A DNA stretch of 64,000 bases from Polytrichum commune (GCA_950295325.1 OX485808.1:1366501-1430500), one strand, 5' to 3'; counted from the first letter of the stretch, positions 1-12,171 are shown. The notes: generated from the sequence alone by a model not told the origin. Numbers and translations: made by a program.

Positions 1-119
1 CAGACCAGTAAATGATTATATACACAAACACAGTCAATGAAACAGACCAGTGCATATAACCACCTTCTTAGTGTTAAGGTCATCAACTAGTTCAAATGCA
101 TTCAAGAATGAACACTGAC

Positions 120-3100
120 CTTGCAGATACCATAAAGGCTGCACAAGATGAGCTGGTCAATGTGTCGGTTGAAGAAAAGGCTTGTTTCATGATGCAAGGC
201 ATGTTGCACTACACGGTATACTTGTTCTGCAATCTGGTGGGACTGCTGAAGGCGGTCACACAAGTTCCGTATTCTCACAGCAGCCAACTTCATCACCTGA
301 TCACATGTATCACATACACAAGTGAGCTACCTGGATCTCCATTACTAGCTACAACCACCAGAAACTGTCATAAATAGCAAGGCGTGGGCAAGCTTGCAGA
401 TTCAGTACAAAAACTTGAGAACCCTCGCTAACATGTTCTATATTTTTTAGTGGCATTGCTCAGCATTGATTACAAGCTCTCCAACAACATGAAAATTGGA
501 TAAACCTCGAAAGAGATGAATGGCTTATAACAGGCCAATTGGAAGTGAAGCATGTAACAAGGACTGCACCTTTTGGAAAAACACATTTATACATGTCTCT
601 GCACAAGTCTCCCCTCCTGCATGAGGATTTGGCCTTTGAGGACTGCGCCAAGCATGACAAACAGTCAGGAACAAGCACAATAACGCTACTTAGCCTTTCC
701 TTACTCCTATGTTAGCAACAAACTCATCAGGAGAATAAGAAAAATCCCAACATTATTTTAAAGCATTGACTTCTACAGTTCAATAAGAAGTTGACTCAAC
801 AGAAGTAATTTCACCAAACAAGAGAAACAGAAACAGAAATAGAAATAATTGCATAATCTGCAAGTGAGCAGTTGGGGTCCAGATGTAAAGATCACTAGAT
901 TCTGCAGTCACTCAAACAATACATGCCAATGACTTACCTGGCAAATGCTGGTAGCAAAGGGGGCACTAAACGACTTCTTTGGGGGGAGTTGAATGCTGTA
1001 AAAGCTGATGGCCCTCTAACTGGTGACATGAAACTTGCAGGCCCAGCTTGGTCAACACCTGTAGCATTTCCATTGGCTTTAACTGGTGTCGCAGACACAT
1101 GTCTAGCCGGAGACAGTGGACCTCCTGCTAAATCCCCTGCAGAAATTAATAATAAAGGTGAGAAACTAGAAACAGGATTCTTCTAGAACATGAGTATTCC
1201 AAACCAAGTAAACAATATTCTGAATTACACGTAAAGGCAGCACTGACAGATAATACCAGGAAGATCCAATCCAAAAACTACTCCAATAGAAGAAAATAAT
1301 CAAGGACCTGAAAAAATCCAGAAGAAAAAAGAGAACTGTAATATGGAGAAAAAAACATCTTGAGAATACATACATACAATTACATTGAACTGAGACCACT
1401 GATTTAGACATGACTGACTTTCAAGCAATACATCAAGGACAGAAAACCCCAAGCCCATGCAGTACACTAGGCATTATATGGTGACCTGCAGGGCAAGACT
1501 ACCTTCAAAACTATCAAAAGCAACAGGCATTCTCACTTCAAGTTCGTATCCTATAACTGATTTAATTTTTTTACTGTACTCTGATATATCTATTGCAACT
1601 TTCAGTAAACACAACTGAGAAGTTCAATCATCCACATCATCTCACCTTCTGCACCCTCCATTTTGCAAGGTGCAGCCAATCTTGATGCTGATGAGGAATT
1701 ATGTTGTAAGCTCAGGTTGTCTAAAGAAGGCATGGGTTCTGCCATCAAATTCATGCGATTGATCTCTGAAGCAAGATTTGGCTTTGCAATAATAAGTGAA
1801 TTGTACATTGACGAGCCTCTTTCCCATGCCATACTCTCCAGTAATCTCTCTTCTATAGAGTTCAGATGTCGCTTCAGTTCACGAGGAAGCTCCTCATGCC
1901 TAACAAAGCTTTCAATAACTTTACTCAAATCAAAAGCTGTTATTCCTGTTGGCTCCAGCACAGCAGGAAATGTCATTGTCACGGTCTTGTGGGTAGCTAG
2001 AACAAGCTCAGCTGAGCATGCAATCATGCACCGGTGGAATCTTTCATTAGGGAGAAAGAGAAGGTTTTTGCAGCGTAGCCTCTGGAATTCTGCCTTACAC
2101 ATGCTCCCAAGGACCTTGTAATATAACTTCAAAGCTTCTAGCCTGCGCTGCTCAGCCCATGTGCTATCTATAGCTCCAGCGTCTCCATCCCCACGCCAAT
2201 TTCCTATCCGGAAAATAGATTCCAATAATACATTTGCTCTATATTTAACATCAGCTGCAATGTTTCGGTCACATGACTGAAAGAATCCCTGCAGCTCTGG
2301 AGAAGGCTCTGCTGGCAGAGGAGCTATCATTGTGCGAAGCCACTTTGCAGTGGTCATGGTAACGCTAACAGGAGTAGGAGGGGGTTTGCTGCTGTTAGCT
2401 GCCAGTGATCCTCCAGGCCTCACAGGGGATGAGCATGGGGAGTGGCAGGGAGATGAAGGCGATGCTCCTGAGGAGACTGCAGGACCATGCACTGGTGATG
2501 ATATTGAATCATGTTTCCTCTGCATTGGGCAACACCACTGTCAGCCACACCAAAAAGCTTCTCAACTCCAGCTGAAGAAGATGCTGATATACATAAATCC
2601 TCCAAACCAAGACGTATGCATGATACTAAAACACAATATTTACCTTGATTGCAAGAATGTAGATGATACCATAAAAAAATGTAACTGATGTACAACAGAA
2701 ATGCTGTAAATTGAAGTGGATGGAATTGATGTGATGAGAATTGATGGGAAGGGATTCAGGTGAAGGGAATTGTTGTGAAGGGAAATGGTGGAAATCTATA
2801 CGAAGACAGTTTGTCAAACAGCCCTGGGGATAATCACATTGACTGTCAAATCTGCCAAAAAGATACTAAAGGGAGTCGCTAAAGAGAAAAGAGGTACGAA
2901 AGAGGTTACACTTGATTGTCAAATTTGTAATGAATATAATCACATAGGATCACCAAATCAAGGTTAGTTTGTTTCAGCAAGAACATCAGAAAATAAAACA
3001 ATGAGAAGTGGACCAGAAGCAATCAGGGAGTCAGACAACCAGATTAGTGATTTAAGGGATTTTGCAGTGGTTATTGAGCAGAATGGATCCTGGCTGAGGG

Positions 3101-6100
3101 GAAAAACATATTTAAAAGTGCCAATTGGCACACAAAGTCAGTCACAGAGAAGAGAATGTTGACACAGGCACCCAAGAGTGCAGAGATGCACCCAGCTCCA
3201 GGTAGGGAATGAATTTTTGTTCAGGATGACCTAGGTGAAAATGATTATGGATATAGATACCTTGACCCCAGAGACACTGGGAGTACCACCACTTGACACA
3301 GCTCCTATCAAACTGTCTTCACCATTAATGAACATCCGTTCATCAAGCTCCCCTCGACTATGATACCATTCATCATAATCTTTCTCCATAATAAGAAGAT
3401 GTGAGGTTAGAGCTTCATCCTCCATCAGACCCTCAAAGTGGGTTATGCCATCTGCAAACCAGTGAATAGATAAGTGCTACTCCCAGGAAAAGTTTGTGTG
3501 CCTCAATAAGCAGCCTACTCTACAGCAGAGACACCAGCAGCAGAAGAGTACACACATTGGATTAAAGAGAAGTCCAAGCACCTAGGTTTATCCCATGCAC
3601 TTGTTGAGCGTCACAAGCAGTCCCTTCTTTTGAAGGATTTTTGAGAAGATCCTTTATCATTCTATTGAGTTCCTCAACCATGCGAACCACATCCTCCTCT
3701 GAAGCATGGTACATAAGGCACAGTGATCCGACCAAGTTCACCCCATCTGGAGTCCTCTTTGCTGTTTGTGAACATAACATACGCTGGATCAGAAGTAGTC
3801 ACTAGTAATCAACACTGGAACATCTCCTAGCACATGAATATCATTTGAATTGTATTAATTGTATAATTCAAATGGAAAAGAAACTTTACCAAACTTTGTT
3901 TTATCATCAAAGGAGAACCTCCTCAAAGGCACTGGTGTATGAATAATTAGGATAATCTGCAAAATACAAGGGGAGACATGTCACTGAGATTGAAAGGCAC
4001 AACATTCCAGTTTGATAAATAGCAATTGGCTTCTGAATTTTGCATGCAGGATTTAGCATCTCTCTGATTGTCACATTACTGTGATCCAAGTCGTTGACCC
4101 GGTAATTATGGCAATGGATACTAATTCATACAGTTCTGATGCCTGAAAACAATATCAACTTTACAGCTGAGAAAAAGAAGGCTGCCCAAAAGCATGGTAT
4201 AGGGCTTGTCTACTTACAATAACAGCCAAAAGCCCATTAGTGCAGGTAACCAGATCGGTGAAGTGGCTCAGAATGTGCATGCGAAGTGCCAGGAATAGCA
4301 TCCAACCAAAGCGCATGTGAACAGGAAGAGGGGGATCGCCACTGCCTCCTGAAGATGAGCCGTTGGCACTTCTAGAAGGAGTTTCAGGAAAAATAAAAAG
4401 TTCTTGATATAGTCGTTTATAATAACTGCAAACAGTTTTACAAAATATATCTCAGATTGACAATAATTATTTTAGAAGAGATATTTTGAAGGTGGAGAAG
4501 CGGTCCTGAAATCACCTGATCAGCTACATAGTGGATTGCCATAAAAACAGTTTGACACACAAAAAAGATGGATTTTAATTGGCTTGCTCAAATTACTAGA
4601 TTCATATTGCTGGATACAAATTGTTCACTTCAGAATGTATTCCCAGGTTAAAAGATGCTGCATGGGAAGCAACTTACTTGAAAAGTACCATCAAGTGGAC
4701 GAAATTAGCTTGAACCTCCTTCACCTGTTTACATGGCCACAATCTAAAAATGTCACACCTACTGTCCAACAGGAAGCTAAGCCACAAGAGCACTCTGCGT
4801 TAATAGTCCAGATGCTTCACCCTAATCGGTACCTGAAGTCTTCTTTCCCAATCATCTCCGTAGGGAGTCTTCAAAATTGGGCCCGCCTTTGCAAGAAACT
4901 GAGGAAGCTCCTTGAAAAATTCGACCACACTGTCACCACCACAGAAGATGCTTCATCAAGCTCACATAATGACTGCAAGTGACAAGAGCGTCACTTGCAG
5001 AATTGAGTCCACATACAACATTTCACAATGACCATAAGCAAGCCACAAAGTCCACAGTGTAGTTATGACAATTTCTACAGGTAGATCAACTGATCAAAAG
5101 CCAATAAAAACTCACTCTTGACTGACTTAATTTTATCCAAGAGGACAAAGGTGAGCTCACAATTGAGGCAGATAATTTTGGCACACAACAAACTGAGATT
5201 CTCCTTCAAACAGTGAAGTGAAACTAGAGCTATAATGTAGCCTGACTACACAAATATATATATATTGGCAGCCTTAGAACTTCATAACTTTTACTCGCTA
5301 AACCAGCTCGTCAAAGAGATGGGAGGAAGCGAGAACACGCACCTAAGCTTTGTCTCTCGCAAGAGTTGCGAAAGAGTGAACCCTGCAGGACAATCGATAT
5401 CGAGTTTGTCTCCTTGGTTGTCATCTCTGTCTCCTCCTGCAGAGCCTCCATTGCTCAACCTTCTCAGGACATAAAGGACACAGGCACTCCAGAGACGCTC
5501 TGTCTCTTCCACCTGAAAGAGAAAGAAGGTCCTCATCACTATTTAAATAGCACATATTAATAGAGCTCAGAAATGACGTCTCATAGAACTAAACCAATGC
5601 CTAGTAACTGTCCAAAAACGTACAAAAATCAAAACCATTCCAAATGAAGTAACCATATCTTGGACAATCACCAATGCAAAATAAAGGTTCAGTGGACTTA
5701 CGGTGCCAGTTCCAATAGTACCAATATTGGCCAACAGAAGTGGTTTGCTCTCTCTGAAGAGCTGCAACGCTTGTGCTGCTGTTTTCTCGTCCAGGCAGAG
5801 ACCTTGCTGCTTATAGCCAAAAGCATTTTCTTTGAGCCTCTTAATCAATAACATCAAAAGATGCACGGCTCTCTACAAATACTAGCTCTTACATCATCAA
5901 CTTCTAAATAACAAGATCAAGGTTAATAGCAGCCAATAGTGACCTCCTTCTCCCTACCATAAGTCAGGTACTTTCGTCCAGTCGGACGTACTTTCTTACA
6001 GACTCTGTTAACTACTAAAATCCCTGGACAATGGCGCTTAATAATTTAGAAAGGCGCCAGGAAGAGGACACCGACGGACATGACAACGTCCTACCAAATA

Positions 6101-6779
6101 AGCCTAATAATGATCAAGTGTTTTGGTCAGAAACAGGCATCTAATACAAGCCGTCGCATACAGCCTCGGAAATCTGAGAACTTAAGACGCTCTGAGAAGA
6201 GTGATATCGGACAGAAAATGCGATGCCTAACCTCAAAAGAATAATTGCTACAACTCTCCTTGTAGCATTTTCCCGCCTAACAAAATTTATCACCTGTTCC
6301 ATAAGCTTTTTAACCGTATCGAACCTATCTACAAAGGAAGACCAGGAACCCGGTGTCACAAGACTGCACAGCGGCCAGGAATATGAAGCGTCAGCGGCAG
6401 AATCTTCGATTAAACTTGGAGAAATGTTAGAAGATAAAAACGTGGCCAATTATATACGCGCTAAGAAAAAAAAGTCCGGGCGTCCTACCTCACAAAGCTT
6501 CTTGAAACGGGGCTCCAACCCATCAATAAATACTTGCAAGTGCCCTTTGCTTCTTATTTTGGTCTCTGAACCGTTTGCAGTCGGAACTCCTCCCATCGAC
6601 CCTTGCCGAGGTTGGCTGCCGGTGTCAGTCTCGTCATCAACTATCTCCTTCTTGCATGTTCGTAAGGGGGATTTCCTCTTCGGCTGTGAACTTTCAGACT
6701 TGAGAGGGGAGTGTCTCTCCTCGACCTCTTTGTGACAGTCGCCACCATTGTCCATGTCCACGTCCTGTGCCTCCAGCAT
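120..6779 (-). CDS. RBR: Retinoblastoma-related protein (RBR), 13 exons, 3' end outside the window
   Basis: Plant homologue of the retinoblastoma tumour suppressor: a nuclear repressor that binds E2F/DP factors, controls G1/S entry and is inactivated by CDK phosphorylation. Exons by phase and GT/AG sites: 6779-6489, 5806-5702, 5512-5343, 4929-4833, 4724-4678, 4425-4218, 3956-3890, 3761-3582, 3451-3261, 2519-1646, 1136-938, 642-570, 296-120. They join in one open frame of 893 codons. Visible parts: acidic N-terminus with a basic [12 protein letters not shown] stretch (about residues 33-44); N-terminal domain ([26 protein letters not shown]); linker ending [15 protein letters not shown]; pocket A from about residue 501 ([16 protein letters not shown]); SP/TP-rich spacer ([24 protein letters not shown]); pocket B start ([30 protein letters not shown]). 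Plant RBRs are near 1000 residues, so about 100 C-terminal residues lie beyond position 1. The first in-frame ATG after a stop is at 6779. The exon 2 acceptor (5807) is the least certain boundary. No lesion was seen. Confidence 0.95.
6268..6277 (+). promoter_or_regulatory. E2F-type site in RBR intron 1
   Basis: TTTTCCCGCC matches the plant E2F consensus TTTSSCGC and lies in the 682-bp first intron of RBR. RBR genes are known E2F targets that repress E2F, so a site here fits autoregulation. Binding is inferred from the motif only. Confidence 0.45.
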
Positions 6780-6837
6780 TTTGATCGGAGAAGAAGCAAG
6801 TTCTTGGACCTCCTCTACTCTTACTGGATTCAATCAT
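6694..6837 (-). promoter_or_regulatory. Possible uORF overlapping the RBR start codon
   Basis: An ATG at 6837-6835 lies 58 nt before the proposed RBR ATG in another frame and opens a 47-codon frame. It ends at a TGA at 6694, inside RBR exon 1. If the transcript starts upstream of 6837, ribosomes would meet this ATG first and RBR would need leaky scanning. The RBR frame itself has a stop just before 6833 and no earlier ATG. The transcription start is not visible, so function is inferred. Confidence 0.35.
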
Positions 6838-7609
6838 TGGCTGCCCTTCTCATGTTGAAAATATATGCACCACTCTGTCACATGTAAAACTGAGCAGAAG
6901 ACAGAAGGTATAAGGCCCTGGAACATCCTTCTATCCGGAAGCACACAACAGATAATATCAGCAATGACGATTTTCACACGCTCACCAGGGATACAAGATT
7001 TTCAGTGATTGACTAACTACTAAGCCAGAAACATTTCCGTAGCCCCTTTGGGAATGCAAACTACTAACCTACGCTTCCACTCCTCGCTGCTTAAAAAGTC
7101 CTACAACTCGATCAAATATAACGCAAGCGCACGGATGCTCATTGATCGCATTCAAGCACCCGGGTCAACATACTCGCCCGTTCTCCACCTTGAACGATAA
7201 CCAATACCAAAACCAAAACTAAAACTACTACAACTAAAAAACTCCGCCAGAAGAATCACTCCCACAGTAGACCTTCTGACGTCGTTAAACAACAGAAATC
7301 AAAACACAGACGTTTAAGGAGCCACGAAACGCATTGGCACGAAATGCTAGAAGGCGCAGCAGTCAGATTGCGGGAATCATAGACCACCTGGCAAACGACG
7401 AATGACCAGAGGCGCATAAACAGTCCATAACAGCCGCAGAGAAGCAACTTAGAGGCATGCTGCGCGCAATCACGAGATGGAGGACCAGAAACCACATGGA
7501 GAAAATGAATCCTAGCTCGCGAAAAATGAACAATAGAAGCAGAAAATCGTGGCTATGGCGGGACATCGAAGAGCCAAGTGCAAGGGTTTGCTCGAAAGCT
7601 TCTCGGGGA
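6838..7609. other. RBR upstream region, no gene seen
   Basis: This stretch would hold the 5' leader and proximal promoter of RBR (minus strand). Open frames here are under 90 codons, overlap on both strands and match nothing I recognise. No TATA box could be assigned with confidence. Confidence 0.5.
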
Positions 7610-7870
7610 ACACCCAGAGACAACCGAGATACCCTGCCTTACCCTGACTGGCACCTACCCTGGTGCGCCTAAAACATCCCAAAACGCCGACCTCCCAGGG
7701 CGGGAAACGAAAGGCCCGACCCGGCCGGTGGGCGGGGACACCCGCTGGACCCGCGCCCGGCCCCGTTCCCAGCCCCGCGTCAGGCTGTTCCCATGTGGGG
7801 GTCACGGGATCGAACCCGTGTGGTGACAGCATTAGGAGTTGTTTTAGCTTACCAGCTATGTAGCCAAACA
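7610..7870 (-). repeat. GC-rich block with a tRNA-like head (possible SINE or tRNA relic)
   Basis: Read on the minus strand, 7870-7797 has a D-arm-like TAGCTGGTAAGCTA and then a B-box/T-arm-like hairpin CACGGGTTCGATCCCGTG followed by ACCCCCACA. The T-loop is one base short of the standard 7, and the acceptor and anticodon arms do not fold cleanly, so it is not called a tRNA gene. A strongly GC-rich tail (7790-7610) follows downstream. Internal pol III boxes followed by an unrelated body are what a tRNA-derived SINE would show, but no A/T tail or target duplication was found. Confidence 0.35.
7699..7707 (-). promoter_or_regulatory. Second E2F-type site, about 920 bp upstream of the RBR ATG
   Basis: The minus strand reads TTTCCCGCC, a full match to the E2F consensus. 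It sits in a GC-rich block (about 7610-7830) that stands out from the AT-rich surroundings. The block also carries a tRNA-like sequence, so the match could be chance in GC-rich repeat DNA. Confidence 0.3.
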
Positions 7871-8905
7871 TGTGCCGTTAAGGGTTTAATAGCCCTAGGC
7901 TGACTAGCTATTGTGGTACCTACTTCTGGACCCTATGGCCGCCCAACAAAATGCCTTTCTGCTCTATTTTCCGTGTGGTCTCGCCGTAGTACTTCTAAAG
8001 GACGGTCTTGTTTCGTGGCCACTTATACCAAATTATGGACTAGGTTATTGGACATAACCATTTTGCCCCTCCCCCCCCCCCCCGCGTGGGAGGGGGGCCT
8101 CCGATTGTGGAGATCAATGGTCTAAATTGAGGGCGGGAGTTATACTTCAAGAGAGCCATCCTCTATCCCAATCCTTGAATGTCACCTTGGGTGGCAAATA
8201 TTATGGTCATTATGTTGGAGAGAGGGGTTTATATGTGTAGAGAGAGAGAGAGAGATGTGACCAATGATTCTTGAGGGTCATCTTGTTCAACTTCCTGAAC
8301 TTTGATATGACATTTCCTGAATTTCAATAATGACGGATTGGTATAACAAATGAGGGGATGGTATTAATATGTAATGACAATTGTTGGTATTGTGGGCATT
8401 GTTTATTGATTCCACTCGGATTGTGCTAGCTCGCCCGGGTTGGTTGTATTTTGGGCTCTTTTGCAATTGAATTTTCAATTGAAAACAATTGTTGGTATTG
8501 AAGAACTTACCAAACTGGTAGCCAATTTGTGAAACCATCGCACTAATACATTAGTCAAATGATATCAAATACATGTGATGCAAGTTTAACACTAGTGGCA
8601 ATCAATATGCATAGGGAGGGGGTACAATGGGGAGTATTGTAGCCTACCTTACCGAGGGAGTGTAGAGGAGTGTTAAATTACAATTCTCGTATTAGATCTT
8701 ATGAGGATGCAACAAATATGATGCAACATGCAACCTCTTTTGAGTTTGTTACATAGGCTTATGGCAAAAAAATTGGGTGCATATGAACCATGTTATCAAA
8801 GCCAATGGTAAGTGCATTTGAGCAACTTGGATAACTTTGAAGTTCACGATAATTGCCTTGTTGTCCTCTGCTTTGCCTCCTCAACCTATTTTTTATTCAT
8901 TATAG
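7871..8905. other. Intergenic, no gene seen
   Basis: AT-rich spacer. It holds a 13-nt C run at 8071-8083 that can pair with the G-rich stretch at 8088-8097, and a short (AG)n tract at 8239-8255. No open frame has recognisable similarity. Confidence 0.5.
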
Positions 8906-9135
8906 CAATGTCCGGGGGATTTTTGGACATAATTGGAAGAGATCCTAGTATTTCCAAGTTCAACAGGTTACATGTTGTGGCCTTTCGGGTTTTTTTCTTT
9001 ATAGATCTGAGGTATATTCTCTATGTTCCTCCAAAACAATGGGTAATTTTCCCAGAGTCTTGAACTTCAACCGCTTATTTCTCAAACTTGACCGGTTTTG
9101 TAACTAGCGGTTGGTTCTCCCCATTCATTGTATTC
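8906..9135 (+). repeat. Dispersed AACCGGTT-type repeat, copy 1
   Basis: Begins TGTCCGGGGGATTTTTGGAC and continues through GTATATTCTCTATGTTCCTC and TTGAACTTCAACCGCTTATT to TGTAACTAGCGGTTGGTTCT. The same order of blocks occurs at 42633-42845 and 50021-50250, and a related block is tandemly amplified at 12295-12824. It starts with TG, which would suit an LTR edge, but no partner LTR was seen. Confidence 0.6.
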
Positions 9136-11058
9136 TACTTGTCTTTTGTAATTGCCTCTTATAACAAACACTTCTTAATTTATAGCTGAGGTAGGAAGTA
9201 TGTCACTCAAATTGATCCTTCCCTTGTTTAGAAGGAGGTGTGAAAAGATATAATGTTATACCATTCATCGACATTTGATCAAGGATAGGCTACAACATAC
9301 TTTCCTAAGCACTTCGAGTGATTTTTATTTATACCTATGATGCCTTGCTCTTGATTGGTAAGACTTTAACTTCTTTAGGTGTACTTCTACACCTAAGTTG
9401 GCAAGTCTATTGTGGCTTCATTCGCTCCTTGGATGGTTTGATATTAACCTCAAACCCAACATGTTCATAGAATGTGATGAGAACTAATAGGAAGTTTTTG
9501 ACGAGAGTCAAGTTGACTCCACATCCGTTTGGCACCACATGTAACTTTGATCTCAAGATAATATAGAGAGCATCATGAATATTATATATAATAACCCAAA
9601 ATCACTTCAGCTTACACACATTACAATAATTTAGCCATTAAAATGAACACCTTTCCATTCTCAAGTGTTGTTCATTACATTACTCAACCAACGAGTAGTG
9701 TTCATGGGCCTTGCAATAGATTCGAGAATAAAGACTTTGAATGCCATAATCTCATTCCTTCAAACTAAATTTTAAGTTAGGACAATTGAAAACAATTCAC
9801 CAACCAAGTAATGTTATGCTCACACAACAACACAAGTTGTCATTCAACACCCAAAGATTACACACATACGAGCAAGGATTAAACCTAACATCTTGACATG
9901 ACATGTATCCATGAACGAGATTTTGATTAAGAGTTTTCATAAACAATTCACATCAAGGTATTATGGAACGAAATCGTGTCCTAAGGCTCAAACTAATCTA
10001 TATAAAACATAGTTTGAAATATTTAAAAAATATAATCATGTGTAGAAATAATGGTTGAAATATTGTATATTGCATAGAATCGTGTAATGCATTATATGTA
10101 ATTTTTTTGCATTTGTACCATATTTTCAATGGGCTTATTGACCAAAGAAGCTCTTGAAAGATTAAAGTTGTGTCAAAAAGGATTTATTTCAATTTTAAAA
10201 TGACTAAACACAAAACCAACCACAAAATAACTCAATTTTCTTGTCTCCAAAGCCCCGTTGAAGCCTTAGTGCCTTGAAGGGTTAATGAAATGCTCTTTGG
10301 CCTAGGCAAACATCCTTTAGTGTCATATAGAAGGTGGTGCATATTGTGGTGGTTATAATAGTATACATTTATTTTTTATTTTTTATGTGGAAAGAATTGA
10401 TTTAAGAAAATAGGGAGGTTATTGTGACATTGATCAGACTCCTAAGAGAGGCTATTCCAAAGGGGGGGGGGAACTTGCATTGGAGGCAAGAGAAGTTACC
10501 TTTACAAAGCACATCATTGACGCACCATTCACTAACAAACCCAACTTCAAAAGTTGTTTGGTTTTTACACTTTTGAATTTGGCAAGCTTTGTGATGCAAT
10601 TACTGTAAGAACACGTCCATTTGTTGTCAATACATCACTCTACAACGAGACAATGTTGGGTTTAGCCCCGGAGCTGAACCCACACACTAGGTCCAACCAC
10701 TATTATACCATTGGCGGGGTATGGAAAGCTATCATGGGCCTGCATAAGTTGGGTTCATTGCGGCCTAACTTTCAACTCCTCTATAAGAGGAAAAACTATC
10801 AACACCTCACAATCTTTGATCAAACAAGATCTCAACTTCAACCATTTCTATGTCAAGCCTTGTATATTGTAAGATATCGACTTTTAACACGAGACCCACA
10901 TTTTATGAAGCTCATATAGAGTGAACACGTGGAACATATAATGAGACCACTCCCCTCTTAAATAATGTAACTTGGTTAAGCACCCCTTTGTGTTTGCGTT
11001 TGGTGTACAACGTGTGATCATGCCCTAAGCCATGCCAATATGGACGGTGTCGCTCTAA
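9136..11058. other. Intergenic, no gene seen
   Basis: AT-rich spacer with one dispersed repeat at about 9676-9800 (also at about 59060-59190) and a 10-nt G run at 10462-10471. The 121-codon frame at 10554-10919 has no recognisable motif. Confidence 0.45.
9676..9800 (+). repeat. Dispersed repeat shared with 59060-59190
   Basis: Contains GTTCATGGGCC, CAATAGATT, GAGAATAAAGACT and TTCTTCAGACT-like blocks in the same order as a stretch near 59085-59170. The copies are clearly diverged. Class unknown. Confidence 0.5.
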
Positions 11059-11562
11059 GGGCCACTTCACACACGAGACCGAGAGCCAGTACCCAATACA
11101 CTTCAAGCATTCTCATTGGTGGAAAAGGCGGAGCCGGTCCAAGTTCGCTTCACACTACGCTCGAGGGACCAACAGAGTATGCAAATGGCAAGATGGATGT
11201 GTAAAGTCTACATGGATTCCTACATGGCATCCAATGGATCATGTTTCATGATCACTTGGACTATTTTCAAAAACCATGTCTTGGTAGTAGGCCTAACACA
11301 AATCCGGGAGACCATGGCACTCCAAACGCTCACAACCGTTGGTTCATTCTATTCTATCATGCGTGAAGACCCCGCATTAATAGAAATTCATTGAAATAGC
11401 ATTTGGTTGAGGGCCCGGTCACATACGAATTCACACTACACTTGAGGGTCCGTGACCACACTTCATGATCTTGGAGGTGATCTTGGGACGGCCTTTGGAC
11501 ACTTTCCGTTGGGCTCTCACACTTTCGTGGTCACGGCTCTTGGCTCGTGTGTGAAGTGGCCC
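11059..11562 (+). mobile_element. Tourist/Harbinger-like MITE, copy 1
   Basis: The element begins GGGCCACTTCACACACGAG and ends with its inverted form CTCGTGTGTGAAGTGGCCC. It is flanked on both sides by TAA (11056-11058 and 11563-11565). A 3-bp TWA duplication with GGGCC-type termini is typical of PIF/Harbinger elements. At 504 bp, with no frame over 92 codons, it is non-autonomous. Copies lie at 13620-14120 (inverted) and 41899-42419 (same orientation). Confidence 0.85.
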
Positions 11563-11609
11563 TAAGCTCTACGACAAATTTTGTGTCAGCTACCACAAAG
11601 GTTCCAAGA

Positions 11610-11628
11610 CCCTAAACCCTAAACCCTG
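11610..11628 (+). repeat. Short interstitial telomere-like motif
   Basis: Two and a half copies of CCCTAAA lie here. A similar GGGTTTA run is at about 25570-25586. Both are too short to imply a former chromosome end. Confidence 0.5.
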
Positions 11629-11725
11629 TTTTTTCAAATGTTTTCTACCGTAATATTTTGTGTCATTGGAAAAATATAAACACACACATATGGTCACATC
11701 ACTACTTGGGAAGTTTTTGGGCATA

Positions 11726-12166
11726 CAGTCCACCCTCTATAAATGTTACACCTATAAGTGTAAACCCTCTCTAAATGTTAACTTTCTTCTACTCCCCACA
11801 TATTGCACACTATAAATGTTAACGTGTTAACTGTTAACAAAATGGTACTCCCTTCTTTGTAAATTTGACTCTATAAATGTTAACGAATGAAATACAACCA
11901 TGCATATGAATGAATCTCACCAAAGAACCATTGATTCATACTTCACCCGTGATTTGTAAGCTTGATATTGAATAAAGTTTTGATTGGGTTTGCAATTTTA
12001 TGAATGGTATTCTCTCACAAGGACTCTTCACGATTGCTTATATTTATAAATGTTAAGAATTGTATATTGCTCAAAAAAGTAATTTTATAATTGTTAATTG
12101 TTAACACCTCTATAAATGTTAACTTTGATCCACTCCCGAGGGTTAACATTTATAGAAGGTAGATTG
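11726..12166 (+). mobile_element. Emigrant/pogo-like MITE
   Basis: The left end reads CAGTCCACCCTCTATAAATG; the right end is the inverted CATTTATAGAAGGTAGATTG. Both are flanked by TA (11724-11725 and 12167-12168). CAGT...CCTCTATAAAT termini with a TA duplication are the hallmark of the Emigrant/Lemi1 group of pogo-type Tc1/mariner elements. The inside carries several more CTATAAATGTTAA motifs in both orientations, making it rich in subterminal repeats. No coding capacity. Confidence 0.75.
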
Positions 12167-12171
12167 TATAT

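Noticed and set aside
1663-2121. 152-codon plus-strand frame
   Set aside because: It is the antisense shadow of the long RBR exon 2519-1646, whose protein is clearly recognisable on the minus strand.
6141-6449. 102-codon minus-strand frame between RBR exons 1 and 2
   Set aside because: Falls wholly in the intron defined by the exon 1 donor at 6488 and the exon 2 acceptor at 5807; RBR family proteins go directly from LCE to LCLDEKTA.
6223-6735. 170-codon plus-strand frame
   Set aside because: Antisense to RBR exon 1 and part of intron 1; no recognisable domain.
7797-7870. Functional tRNA gene
   Set aside because: T-arm and D-arm-like parts exist, but the T-loop is one base short and no anticodon or acceptor stem folds properly.
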